DNA of 64,000 nucleotides. Source: Symsagittifera roscoffensis (Eukaryota > Xenacoelomorpha > Acoela > Convolutidae). Below, in pieces: positions 22,701 through 30,779 of this stretch (positions within the stretch are counted from its first letter, which is position 1; each line of letters opens with the position of its first letter). The notes beneath the pieces were generated by a model. That model had not been told where the DNA came from. It did not search any database and worked only from the letters and a program-made list of their open reading frames with translations. The DNA is taken from assembly GCF_963678635.1 (NCBI RefSeq), contig NC_087064.1, positions 51,666,684-51,730,683 of the forward strand, written 5' to 3'. Made by a program: the position numbers and the translations under genes.

Positions 22701-22958
22701 TTTACTCCAGGTGAACTAAAGACATGGGCCAGCTGGATGCGACAGTTTGTCCAGTCGCACCCTCTGTACAAACAAGACAGTGTGGTGACCCCGGAGATGA
22801 CCTACGACCTCATGTGGAGATACAACCAGATTATCACTGGCGAAATTGAAGATCAATCTGTCCTGTTCAAGCTTAAAAACTCCTCACAACTTGAAGTGAG
22901 CAAGGCACAGCTCAAAGCCCAAGACAGATTAGACGGATGCAATTGTAACGATGACTAG
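4731..22958 (+). CDS. GCLC: Glutamate-cysteine ligase catalytic subunit, complete, 15 exons
   Basis: It catalyses ATP-dependent joining of L-glutamate and L-cysteine to gamma-glutamylcysteine, the rate-limiting cytosolic step of glutathione synthesis. Exons: 4731-4892, 7477-7568, 10584-10703, 13044-13109, 13192-13311, 13877-14153, 14436-14570, 14787-14928, 15325-15455, 18492-18584, 18668-18772, 18841-18925, 21523-21707, 22206-22326, 22711-22958. They total 2082 nt, encode 693 aa, and every junction keeps frame. The start ATG gives [12 protein letters not shown], collinear with the vertebrate N-terminus. Conserved blocks: LRWGDE (about 49-54), [21 protein letters not shown] (about 115-125), [20 protein letters not shown] (192-211), [10 protein letters not shown] (336-345), [12 protein letters not shown]...GWRVEFR (421-443), [18 protein letters not shown] (about 452-469) and [10 protein letters not shown] near the end. 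Vertebrate GCLC is about 637 aa; the extra length is mainly in loops. Introns 8 and 14 are GC-AG. Intron 12 contains an antisense candidate gene. No frameshift or stop is present, so the gene looks functional. Confidence 0.96.
5090..5870 (+). repeat. Dispersed repeat family B, copy 1 (GCLC intron 1)
   Basis: One end carries GCCGGTTACTGTGCAAATAG followed by CACAGAA, a small imperfect palindrome around TGTGC/GCACA. The inner part contains the block TCAAACCGGTTTTTCTCGAC and, downstream, TGTGGTAGCTGATTT and GCGTGGAAAACAAA. The inner block is tandemly duplicated here (about 5460-5630 and 5650-5825, period about 188 bp). Related copies lie at 6335-7262 and 9985-10390 (inverted), 26388-26890 and 49567-49880. 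No coding capacity was seen. Confidence 0.6.
5893..6095 (+). mobile_element. tRNA-derived SINE in GCLC intron 1
   Basis: The 5' part resembles a tRNA: AGAGCGCCCGAGTGAAC, then a perfect polymerase III B box GGTTCGAATCC at 954-964 of the 5-kb block (5954-5964). A non-tRNA body follows (CAACGTGGGACTGGCTACGA, TGATGACATC), then an ATCA-rich tail near 6078-6091. It is not a working tRNA gene because no acceptor stem closes around the B box. The left boundary is uncertain by about 10 bp. Confidence 0.7.
6335..7262 (-). repeat. Dispersed repeat family B, inverted copy 2 (GCLC intron 1)
   Basis: The reverse complement matches 5090-5870. The far end at 7230-7258 is the mirror of the GCCGGTTACTGTGCA terminus, and the near end (6345-6560) holds the GAAAATGGGGAG and GTTTTCCACTCAAAATCAG blocks. 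The centre (6600-7020) is less similar and may be inserted sequence. Copies 1 and 2 thus form a large inverted pair around the SINE. Confidence 0.55.
7617..7810 (-). repeat. Dispersed repeat family B, fragment (GCLC intron 2)
   Basis: Begins just after GCLC exon 2 with TTCCGACCATTGAAAATGG and continues through GTTTTCCACGCAAAATCAGG and TGATATATCACTTTAAAGCC, the reverse complement of the inner block at about 5690-5880. It is cut short by a homopolymer T tract. Confidence 0.55.
7820..7903. repeat. Homopolymer T tract
   Basis: About 80 bases that are almost all T, with single A, C or G interruptions, between the family B fragment and the satellite array. Read on the - strand it is an A tail, so it could be the 3' end of a retroposed copy. 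The exact length may be unreliable in assembly. Confidence 0.7.
7905..9570. repeat. Dimeric tandem satellite array in GCLC intron 2
   Basis: Eight full units of about 163-173 bp, plus diverged edges, share GGTTTAATCGATAGACCAGG, CAAGCGGCTGGTCC and GGGGAAGAGCTATA. Two variants differ in the middle: A units (about 173 bp) have GATTTTTTTGCCTATTTTTTC, shown here in part, and CCCTAATTTGC; B units (about 163 bp) have GGCCTTTTTTCAAATC and CCTTAACTTGCC. From about 8160 the order is A-A-B-A-B-A-B-A, ending in a truncated unit near 9540, so most of the array repeats with a 336-bp dimer period. The first unit (7905-8160) is strongly diverged. The repeated 72-codon open frames in it are a by-product of the repeat. 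Confidence 0.9.
9985..10390 (-). repeat. Dispersed repeat family B, inverted copy 4 (GCLC intron 2)
   Basis: Starts with TAGTGTCGAGAAAAACCGGT and ends with TTCTGTGCTACTTGC and AAAGTAACCGGCTATCC, the mirror image of the terminus at 5094-5128. The interior is partly deleted compared with copy 1. It lies about 190 bp before GCLC exon 3. Confidence 0.6.
11735..12400 (+). repeat. tRNA-like dispersed repeat, copy 1 (GCLC intron 3)
   Basis: Shared with 16975-17420 in order: AACTTTTCTTACAAAT, TTATTTGCTTTTC, TTGAAGCTT-ATAATTTC, AGGTTTGTTCCC, a tRNA-like segment ending in a T-loop-like GGGGGTATGAGCCCC (about 11850), TTTCGGCGTAGTTGCCA, then TTTTTCTAACATTT and an AAGTTCAGGTTCGACTC hairpin or B-box-like motif near 12270. 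This order suggests a composite SINE-like unit. The second half continues into the GCGAAGT/ACTTCGC motif also present in family R1. Confidence 0.6.
14251..14370. repeat. Fragment of hAT-like MITE family (GCLC intron 6)
   Basis: GGTTGGTGTCCAAAAATGGA, ATAATACC and a duplicated GTCGAATCCTTAGGGGG/GTTCGAACCCTTAGGGG recall the 3' part of the repeats at 20731-21400 and 27419-27768 (GGTCGAATCC followed by a G-rich run). It is only about 120 bp and has no intact terminus. Confidence 0.4.
14929..15324 (+). other. GCLC intron 8 with GC-AG splice sites
   Basis: Exon 8 ends GAAG and the intron opens GCAAGA; it closes with GTTTTAG. Joining G from exon 8 to GC from exon 9 restores a glycine codon and the conserved [20 protein letters not shown] order. 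Reading past the exon end meets a stop 14 codons on, and no GT nearby restores frame. The donor context AAG|GCAAGA is the strong context known for GC donors. Confidence 0.85.
16816..16888 (+). other. tRNA-like sequence (pseudogene or SINE head)
   Basis: A perfect B box GGTTCGATTCC at 16868-16878 sits in a T arm that pairs (CTGGG/CCTAG). CGGTT at the left can pair with AAGCCG at the right as a poor acceptor stem, and CAAGCGGCAATGGC resembles a D arm. The anticodon arm does not fold convincingly and no CCA or clear terminator run fits, so a working tRNA gene is unlikely. Confidence 0.45.
16975..17420 (+). repeat. tRNA-like dispersed repeat, copy 2 (GCLC intron 9)
   Basis: Second copy of the unit at 11735-12400, same orientation, with the tRNA-like part around 17085-17150 (T-loop-like GGATTTTGAGTCC) and the AAGTTCAGTTTCGCCTCTG motif at about 17296. 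Internal stretches differ in length from copy 1, so both are old. Confidence 0.6.
18185..18480 (+). repeat. Family R1 fragment (end of GCLC intron 9)
   Basis: Contains GACGTTAAAAGGCATTCGG, ATTCAGGACTTCGCC and CCTGATACGGGGGCGG, followed by the hairpin-like AAAGTGCAGCTTCG. This matches the right half of the R1 copies at 2380-2850 and 31390-31500. It stops about 10-15 bp before GCLC exon 10. Confidence 0.5.
19212..20198 (-). CDS. Candidate nested antisense gene in GCLC intron 12, 138 aa, family unknown
   Basis: Two exons read on the - strand: 20198-20054 (ATG start; 48 codons plus one base) and 19483-19212 (TGA stop). The intron between them has a GTTAGT donor and a TTTGCAG acceptor, and the phases match (1 and 2 bases), giving 417 nt. 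The product is basic and lacks membrane segments: [20 protein letters not shown] at the start, a Lys/Arg-rich KRKTKPSE region, then [19 protein letters not shown] and a C-terminal [20 protein letters not shown]. Codon choice and GC content resemble the GCLC and HYLS1 exons rather than the AT-rich intron. GGTCAAGAA precedes the ATG in frame and a TGACAG acceptor-like site lies just upstream, so further 5' exons are possible. Function is unknown. It lies wholly inside the GCLC intron on the opposite strand. Alternatives are a processed relic or chance. Confidence 0.55.
20731..21400. repeat. Degenerate hAT-like MITE sequence(s) in GCLC intron 12
   Basis: CAGTAGCGGACCTTGG, ATTTTCTCGAGGG, TCGACCAAATTGGTTTTCCG, GGTCAAAAATCCC, then GGTCGAATCCTTGAGGGG follow the same order as in the 350-bp MITE at 27419-27768. 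A second partial series (ATCGAATTTTCGAGCACTC onward) follows from about 21130. No intact terminal inverted repeat remains. Confidence 0.55.
22327..22710 (+). other. GCLC intron 14 with GC-AG splice sites
   Basis: Exon 14 ends CGCATCAG and the intron opens GCAAGTCAAC, a consensus-like GC donor; it ends TTTACTCCAG. The join restores [17 protein letters not shown], the block that in vertebrate GCLC reads KRASGELMTVARWMREF. Using the GT five bases further on puts a stop at the junction, so the GC donor is needed. Confidence 0.88.
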
Positions 22959-24933
22959 ATTTGGCGCAAATATGATACTTGGTTGGGTCCCTGGAATATG
23001 GATAGGTCCCTGAAAAAACCTGCTTTTCAAGCGGAACCAATTATCCTATTTGCTTTTTAGATTTTAGAGGCTAACCTATTTTTGTTTCAAACCTGAATTG
23101 TAGACATATATACATGGTATACGGCTCTGTAAAGATATTACTTACATTTACATGTCAATATTCGTTCCCGGAGAAGAAAGTGAAATAAGAGTTCTATTCT
23201 TTGTATTTAGATCTATCCTAATCAGGAAGAATTTTTGCGGCTTTTTCTGAAATTTGGCGCATTGATTTCAGTATTTTCAGCTGATTTGAAGGCTTAAAAA
23301 AGAATTTAAAATCGTTACCTACAGGTCTTTGTTGATTTTACCCTTTTTACTTGCATCCCTCGTTTCTTTGATCTTTGTCCTGTCACAGCCCAATTATCAA
23401 GAAGCGAATGATGCTTTACATTACAAGACAACGCAGCAAAGTTTGTTTTCTGTGATCGTTTTATGCACAAAATTTGAAATGATAATAGCGGCAACGGTCA
23501 ATATTTCTGAAGCTGGGTTACCATTTCTCAGCAAAAGCCTGAAATTGGCTCTTTTTGATTTTTCGGCATTAAAGTAGCCTCTTTGGCTGCACCGAAAATA
23601 ATTCTTCCTGGTCATAATAAATCTCAGTCTTTAAAGAAAATATTTTGAAAAAGTTTGGAAGAAACGTTTGGAAACTTTGTTGATGATGAAAATAATTCAA
23701 TTATAATTCAAAATTTTAATTGCTGTGGTTGCATTGTTTGAGATGCAGTGCAACCACTTGAAAGCTCGATATAGTTCTTGGGACTTCAAAGAAATATATC
23801 AGGATCACCTGTTTAATTTCCCCTTTTCATGCTCCAACGATAAAATTATGCTCCAAGATAAATAAAAAAGACAAGATGCTGGATTCTGATTAGCAGAACG
23901 TAAATTTGTAAAAAAAAAAAGCGAATGAGAGCTAACTTTTAATGTAATCTAGCAACGAATTTACTCTGTGGGTTCAATACAATCTGCTGCAAGTTTTAAA
24001 CTTGTTTTTTTTATTTCGCTTTCACTAAGTGTCATCTTATTATTTGAGTGCCGGCGCTGATCTTGACTCAGGAAATAAGCACCACGAGCATACTGAATTG
24101 ATAACTTAGTTTTTTATTATGCTTTATCATGCTATTTGATCGAAACATCAGGCGAGATAGAACGCGTAATACGCTCAATGAATTTCAAAACTCGAATACA
24201 TAATCCGGTTTTCGCTTTGAAGGGACACGATATGATTTAGTCGAAAAACGTGAATTACAATGCAATTAACTCAGTCTAAAATTAATGCCATGAGTTCCTT
24301 TTTGTTTGGAAGTTGAATGCAGACATTGGGGATTCGATCCTTTGATGCTCAAATGTATAGTGAAAAGCTATACTTGGCGACATTGAAAACGCGTCAGAAA
24401 AAAGTTGGTTCAATTTTTCCTTGGAGTAAAAGTTATTGAATTAATAGTGAAGTCTTTTAATTTTAATAGTAAATCTTGTGATCACATTCCAGCTAGTAAT
24501 TTGCATTTAATTTCAAACCAGAAAAAAAAGAACTTTTTCAACTTGATTTCCACTTATGTCTTCAAAATATGTTGTTACCTATCAGAGCAATCTTGTGGAT
24601 TTGAAAATAAAATATTTTTGCTCATCGAAAATTTACAGTTCCATTTTCTGCGTTTGTTACTTCTGCGTTCTTCCATTTGTTACTCGATCGTTTTACTTGC
24701 TCAAAATGAACTAAAAGTCAAAATTTTAAACCAAATTTTCTTGTCTCGGGAAACATTTCAGGCTCAAATTTAATGACTTTTAGTTCCTTTTCATTTCAGT
24801 TCATTTCGGGCAAACTCCACTATTGAATGGAAAAGGTGCAAAGGTCACCAAAAAGGCATTAGTTTTGCAAGCGAAAAATTTTTTACCTATTGATCCAATT
24901 TTTCCATATTGGGTTAGTTTTATCAAAAAAAAG
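22959..24933 (+). other. GCLC 3'UTR and GCLC-HYLS1 intergenic DNA
   Basis: No exon or recognised element was seen. An AATAAA at 23861-23866 is a candidate polyadenylation signal, but it is about 0.9 kb from the stop and earlier weak signals are possible. The rest is AT-rich. Confidence 0.4.
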
Positions 24934-25508
24934 GGATCAATTGAGCAATCTCCCCCCCGTAATGACCAATTGAGCTATCTCCCCCCCCCCCAGCAAACAC
25001 GAATAAACTCTACAAAAAGACATCAGCAAACGCAAGTAGATGGATGATTTGTTTATAGCAATCAATTGACCGAACGAAGTTTATCTTACATGAGTATCGA
25101 GAAAATTTTGAAAAAAAATCGAAATTTATGAAAAAAAAATGTTTTTTTTTTGCAAAATTTTGTTTAGGCGACCATAGCCTCATCGAAAAACGCTGGTGCT
25201 CTAGACTTGTATCTGAATAGCATAAACGGTTCTCCGCAGCACCTTAATATTGTTCGCAAAAAGTTTTTTTGTCATTTTAAGAAAGAAAAAAGTCGCTTTT
25301 TATGCTTGTTTTATTGATTCTTTTTTCAATCTAAATAAACTTTAGAGCTTTTTCATCGTAAATTTTGGCTTTCCACATTCGTTGGAAAATATGTTTTATG
25401 ATTTCATGTCATTCAAACTATTTTCAAGTGGTTATAAACATGCCTCAAGTACCTATTGAGCTATCTCCCCCCCACGCGAGAATGGGGGGGAGATTGCTCA
25501 ATTGATCC
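24934..25508. mobile_element. 575-bp inverted-repeat element with C-rich termini
   Basis: A perfect 25-bp inverted repeat bounds it: 24934-24958 (starts GGATCAATTGAGC, ends in seven C) and 25484-25508 (its exact reverse complement). A related motif, AATTGAGCTATCTCCCCCC, occurs again just inside both ends (about 24968 and 25454), so the right end alone can fold into a hairpin with a 10-base loop. The inside is AT-rich and non-coding. The shape is that of a non-autonomous DNA transposon or foldback element. I could not define a target-site duplication. Confidence 0.6.
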
Positions 25509-25878
25509 AAAAAAAGTGACAATCATAAATTGTTCTAAGTTATAAAAGAGCTTTGAGGCCATCTATTTTTTCTCAAAATTTTGGAAGTTGAAGTTTTTGC
25601 ATAAAAACATGTCAGTTTTTTTTGTTTAATTGCGTTCATGACTCTTTTCGAACTGTCTGTTGGCTATGTTTTGCTTTTCAAATTACGGTTGTCAGTCAAA
25701 TAAGTAATTGTTTCCTTAAAAGAGGTTAGCGAACATTGCTTAGACAAAAGGTTGTTACTGATTGGCTTCAGTAAATATGTAAGTTGGTGGTGGTGGACTT
25801 CATTGTGCCTAATCTGCATAGCTGATCGACAAGAGACCATTTTTGTTTTGAGGCCTTTTTTTGCTTTCAGATGTTATT

Positions 25879-28800
25879 ATGTCATCTGATTCTGATTTGA
25901 AGTTCACCTTCACGATTGACGATGTGAGAAAGCAGCTAAAGATACTAGGGTACAATTCAGTCCCAGATTCCAAGCTAGCTGAGTTCGCTCAAGGTAAAAT
26001 ATTAAGTTTGGATTTTAAAACTTACAAGAATTCGAAATAGCTTTCAGCACTCAAAATGTAACGGAATCTGAATGTTGTTTGCACAGTCATTATATTGGTC
26101 AGTAGCTTTTTCATAAAATATATATTTTTCAGACCTTAGGAAATTGATAGAGTATGATCAGAGGAAAAACAAATGTCCAAGTGCATCAGGAGATCATGCT
26201 AACACATCATCAGTCTCAGGTGAGTTGTTCAATTCGTCTTCTTGATGCCATACAAAAAATAAGTTTTTGAACATAATGGAGATGTTGTGTTAGCTTCGAT
26301 TTTGACCATAAAGGGTAATTGTAGTAAACATACATGAAACTCCATAGCTAATAATAGTCTGCCCAATTTACAAACAATCTCGTTAAAGAACAACGATAGC
26401 CGGTTGCTGTGCAAGTAGCACCAAATTTTTACGACCATATTCCTTAAAAAAATGTTTTTTTTTCCGTTTCTTTTCATATCAGTGTCTTTTTATGGCATGG
26501 TGTGATCCGAGAGCTATGCAAACCCGTAGAAAATTACTGATTTAGACACAATCGGCAAAATTTTTCTGCGAAAAATGAATAACAAACAGAAAAAAACTTA
26601 AATTTTTCTTAAGATAATCTTTATTGACAAGAAAGCACTGAGTGAAACATCCAAAATTTTTATATAACGCTTGTTACTCGTTCGCTTTACTTGCTCAAAT
26701 TGTATTAAAAGTCAAAATTTTAAACCAGTTTTTCTCGGCACAGGAAATTTTTCGAAGTCGTTCGAATCAGGGTTGAAAGGGCTTTAATTTGGTTGATCAC
26801 TCGATCCATTCAGGTAATTATTCGTGGTTCCTGATTTTGCGTGGAAAACAAAAAATAAAGAAAAAACTATAACTGCCAAAGTTCCTCCTTTAAAAGGATG
26901 TGCATCTGCCTAGGGTGAACTCTAATGGAAAGTTTATCAAACGTAGATACATTTTTCGAAAAAGGTTCGAACTCTGCCTTTGAAATCGCCTAGGAAACAA
27001 ATTTTATTCTTGTTTGTACTATTAGGCAAGACAGGGACTGACGCAGACTGTTCGTCCACTCTAGAAGAGAGTCAGATCAGCTATGACTCGAAGGACGGAG
27101 GTGACAGAAGAGGGGGGGTGGCAGCCTACTCCTCCTCCCCTGAACAGCACCTGCACGCTCGCCATCATAATGCACTAAAGACGGCTGCGGGGGCACAGGG
27201 TCAGAATGGACAGCCCAGAGACAGGTCCAAGAACAGCAGGAAGATGAAGAGAGTCACGGCTCCGAGGTATAAAACAATAAAATATAATAAAAAATGCAAT
27301 TGTTGTGCATTTTGTGAACCTCTCAATGGGCCATGTGGTCCGTTTTCTATAACAGAAGCAGTCTTTATTGATGGGTTAGCATTGTGCATGTGGTACTTCA
27401 TAATTGTATATGTATAACCAGGGGCGGATCTAGGATTTTCTCGAGGAGGGGGGTGGGGCGGATTTTCAAAAAAATTTCGACCTTTTTTTAGGTCGACCAA
27501 ATTGATTTTCCGAGCTCGCCTAAAGCACTAAAAAACGCCGTTTTGGCCAAACAAAATTTCTGTGCCGCAGGCAAATTTTTGTGAAAAAAAGAAACAGGTC
27601 AAAAAAGCCGTTTTTGAGCACTTTTTGGACAATTTTGACAAAAAAAATCGCTGTTTTTTGACGCGCTCCCCCCCCCCCCAAAGTTAGAAGTACCTAAGGG
27701 GGACCCTTTGGGTCAGCAGGAGGTCGAATCCCTGAGATGGAAGGCGTCCCCCCCCCAATTCGCCCCTGTGCATAACTATCATATTTTAAAGATGAAAGTC
27801 CAAAACGTTTCATGGTCAAATTACTCGACAACATTCATTACCCTTAAGTATTGTTTAATTCATAATTAGATTAGTTTCATGCTCTCCGTCACTCTTCTTT
27901 CCTTGATACTAATCCAATTATTGATTTCAACGATCCTTAAGGTTAAGAATAGTGGTGATATTGATATACAAAACATTTTGGACTTACTTAAGTCATCAAA
28001 CAGGATAGCAAACTGCAAACTTCGGCGAAACTGGTTCAGCTAAGAATAGAACAACTCGGCCTTTTAAAGTGGCGTTTGCTCCCGTTGCCGTATTTGACGA
28101 GAAGCCGTGACTCAAATCAATTTCAACGTGGTTTAGTAAATGACGTTTTCGTGCATTATGTTGCAGAAAGTCGGCTTTCAACTCCTCTTCTGTGACTGGA
28201 GCCAATGACCCATCTGTTCTGGATCTGGACAGGAGTCTGACTGGGGGAGAGAACAGTGAGGAGAATGAGGAGTGGAGACAGCTGTACCAGAGGGGTCTGA
28301 GTGCAGTGAGTGAGTGCAAAAGACCCCAGCACTACTACAAGCCACCTTCCTCCGCCAGACCGGACTTGGTTAGTCCTTGTCTTTTGAATGAAATTATGCA
28401 ACTGGAAATCATTTTCAGTTCCCCCTTTCATTTTTTCTGAAATTCGATTTACGAAAGCCTGATTTAAAGTGACTTTCGATGTTCTAAACTGTAATAAAGC
28501 ATGTCGGCGTGAACACGCATATCAACATACCTAACGTGTAAATTACCGAATTAACTATTTTTATACACTTTTATTAGTGTGATTTTACGAGGGGGTTGGA
28601 GCCGGGAAAATTAAAAACCACCGAAATTATGCATTGAAATAAGAGAATTCTGAAAAAAAAATTTAGTATCCACAGAGACCGTCTCACGACGAAAACAAAC
28701 CATTCAACCCCCACCTACCTCGCTCCTTCATTCGCCCAACTCCATCACCCTCCTCGGCTTCTCATGTGACCAAGACCTCAGCGCGTGCCAGAAGTTCGGA

Positions 28801-29679
28801 CCCTTCTCATTTTCATGCTCCACCCAGTCACATTTCGGGAGGGGAGAAGAGAAATGATCCGGTGTCTAGATTCAATGCGTATAATGAGGCTTGGAAAGAG
28901 AGAAAAGCGCCAGGGGAGCAGAATCGGAACCAACTCAGGTGGAGAATCAGGGTAAGCGAAAGCTCCGAGAAATCGATTAACGTGGAAAGGCCTCCAGATT
29001 TAGTAAACGATATTCTTACTTGAATTGAAAACTGATATGATTAATAAATATACTAGCAATTCTACTGAATTTTCACAAATTTTCATCTTTGCTTTTTAGG
29101 AGCAAATGGCAGTGGCTGAAGAGGTCAACAAAAAGGTGAGAAGACGAAACAAACTGAAAGCAGATAATATCTAGAAAGCTCAAAATAGAACTCACTTTAA
29201 TTATTGCTGGTCTCTGCTGGCATTTATTTTGCAGACTAAGCCTGAAAATTTTATCCTTAAACTTATTGTTGAGCTATTCCCAAAGCTTTCGATAAACTTG
29301 TTCGAAAGGAGAAGAACTGCACCAGTGGAGAAACTTGCCTAATAGCGTAAATTTATGTTACCAAGAATATATTAGAAATTAGAAAAATGACGATTTTTGT
29401 TTCAATTGTACTCTTTTTTTTCAAGGAGTGTTATAAGTAAATTTGTCTTCTTACTTTCTGTGGAATAATCTTGTACCTAAAACTAAATTATGTTTAATTG
29501 AATTCAGTTTAGAACAATCAAGATATAGTAATATAAGTTGCTCGTTTCAGCGCAATTTGAAGCCGCCAAGTAACCCATATGTGGTGCCAACTGACAAGAA
29601 GAGACAGGACTTACGTTGGGAGGTCAGGTGTAATCTGGCTGCTCACAAACCAGGAGCCAAAAACACTCAATACTACTGA
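25879..29679 (+). CDS. HYLS1: Hydrolethalus syndrome protein 1 homologue (HYLS1), complete, 7 exons
   Basis: HYLS1 is a conserved centriole protein that lets centrioles act as basal bodies for cilia. Exons: 25879-25993, 26133-26219, 27026-27266, 28167-28368, 28667-28951, 29100-29135, 29551-29679. They total 1095 nt, encode 364 aa, all junctions keep frame and all introns are GT-AG. The N-terminus (FTIDDVRKQLKILGYNSVPD, about 8-30) is the helical motif seen at the start of HYLS1 proteins outside mammals. The middle is acidic, Ser/Pro-rich and low in conservation, with a basic KMKRVTAPRK patch. The C-terminus has DPVSRFNAYNEAWKERKAPG and LRWRIREQM, then the HYLS1 box NPYVVPTDKKRQDLRWEVR (about 330-348). 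A 12-codon exon (29100-29135) is unusually small. An ATG at 25871, directly after a TTTCAG acceptor, opens a short out-of-frame frame, so the true N-terminus may lie in an upstream exon. Confidence 0.93.
26388..26890 (+). repeat. Dispersed repeat family B, copy 5 (HYLS1 intron 2)
   Basis: Starts with GATAGCCGGTTGCTGTGCAA and GTAGCACC, then AAACCAGTTTTTCTCGGCAC, TTCGAATCAGGGTTGAAAGG and CCTGATTTTGCGTGGAAAAC, ending near CAAAGTTCCTCC. Order and orientation are as in 5090-5870, with internal loss. Confidence 0.6.
27419..27768. mobile_element. hAT-type MITE (350 bp) in HYLS1 intron 3
   Basis: The termini are inverted: it begins CAGGGGCGGATC and ends AATTCGCCCCTG. It is flanked by TGTATAAC (27411-27418) and TGCATAAC (27769-27776), a 7 of 8 match expected for a hAT 8-bp target-site duplication. 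The CAGGGGCGGAT-type terminus is common in animal hAT elements. There is no coding capacity; C and G runs lie inside. It begins about 150 bp after HYLS1 exon 3. Older relatives are at 14251, 20731 and 53073. Confidence 0.85.
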
Positions 29680-30052
29680 ACTAAACTTAAGTCACGTGAT
29701 GTATAAAACCATCACGATTGCCTATTTCTAAATGTCGATAATTGTTACCCAATATCATCTCGGACTTTTTTATCTGTTCGCCGAAAGAATGAGAAAGTGT
29801 TACGTTTCTGTCTCGAGATGAGAGTAAGCCATGCTTCGAGGCCTGAAGTTTTTTTCTTTTCGAGGGTTTTACCTAAGCTTAAAATTTCAATCGCGATGGA
29901 TTGTAATACAAGTGCTGCTTGGTTACTATGAGTGCCTTAATTTTAATTGCGTTTTCCTTGTGTCATCGTTTTCCATGTGCCTTTGCAAAATGACATTATT
30001 GTCGTACTTTTGTAAATAGTTGTCAATAGTTTTACAATTTTTAAATAATTGA

Positions 30053-30058
30053 AATAAA
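30053..30058 (+). terminator. Candidate HYLS1 polyadenylation signal
   Basis: An AATAAA about 375 bases after the HYLS1 stop, followed by a GT-rich stretch (TTTGTACAGTGCG). This would give a short, plausible 3'UTR. Confidence 0.5.
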
Positions 30059-30144
30059 AGTTTGTACAGTGCGTAACTTATAGGGAGATCCAGTGTAATC
30101 TCCTAAATAAGGAAAAGAAAAAATTATTGTTATATAAATTGGTA

Positions 30145-30331
30145 GTATCAAGAAAAAGCGACAAATTTGTACCAAGTGATAAATAGTAGCTTAAAATCTC
30201 GCCTGGCGTTGGGCGAGCGCTGGCACTCCGATAACTACCAGGAGTTTCTGTAAGCAGTTCGGCTTTGATTGCGATGTAACCAGTTAAAGACTACTAATTG
30301 TTGCTAACGCAAGTTGTCGCTTTTTCGATAC
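30145..30331. mobile_element. Small inverted-repeat element (187 bp)
   Basis: Ends are GTATCAAGAAAAAGCGACAA (30145-30164) and TTGTCGCTTTTTCGATAC (30314-30331), inverted with two or three differences. Inside is a CTCGCC/GGCGAG hairpin. It is compatible with a miniature DNA transposon; no target duplication is clear. Confidence 0.4.
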
Positions 30332-30779
30332 AAAAAATTTAGTAATTGGAGAGAGATGCTTTCATCTTAGCGAGAGTGCAGACTTTTTATTTGCGTTTTA
30401 ACTCTACGGCTATGAATTAGCTATTCTAAAAACAACGTCTAGAAAAATCAGTTTTAATTTTTAGCGTATTTGTTTGATTTTTTTTACTCAAGCGAAACTG
30501 CTGGTACAGTGTTAAGCGATTGGTCTATTTATTTTGAGCGCGAGTTAACATTCTTAATGTGCAAATATTGTACAAAGGTTTTGAAAAGAATATCGGCCCT
30601 GAAACAAAGTTGTTGCTCTCTCAAAATCGTAATTGCGATCTGCAGATGATATGATTCAAATCAAGTTTTCAGACATGTTGGAGCTCGTTAAAAACATACG
30701 TTTAACAGATTCAATTTTTTCACATGACACTCAGAACAAATCCACATGATATTGGGCTTAGACAATTTTTCTTGTTACA

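Noticed and set aside
22959-25870. Possible additional gene between GCLC and HYLS1
   Set aside because: Open frames there (for example 24405-24773) are AT-driven, with no splice-consistent continuation or known motif.
27201-27500. 99-codon - strand frame across HYLS1 exon 3 and the MITE
   Set aside because: It spans an exon end, intron and transposon terminus on the wrong strand, so it is chance.
27996-28431. Two overlapping - strand frames
   Set aside because: They are complements of HYLS1 exon 4.
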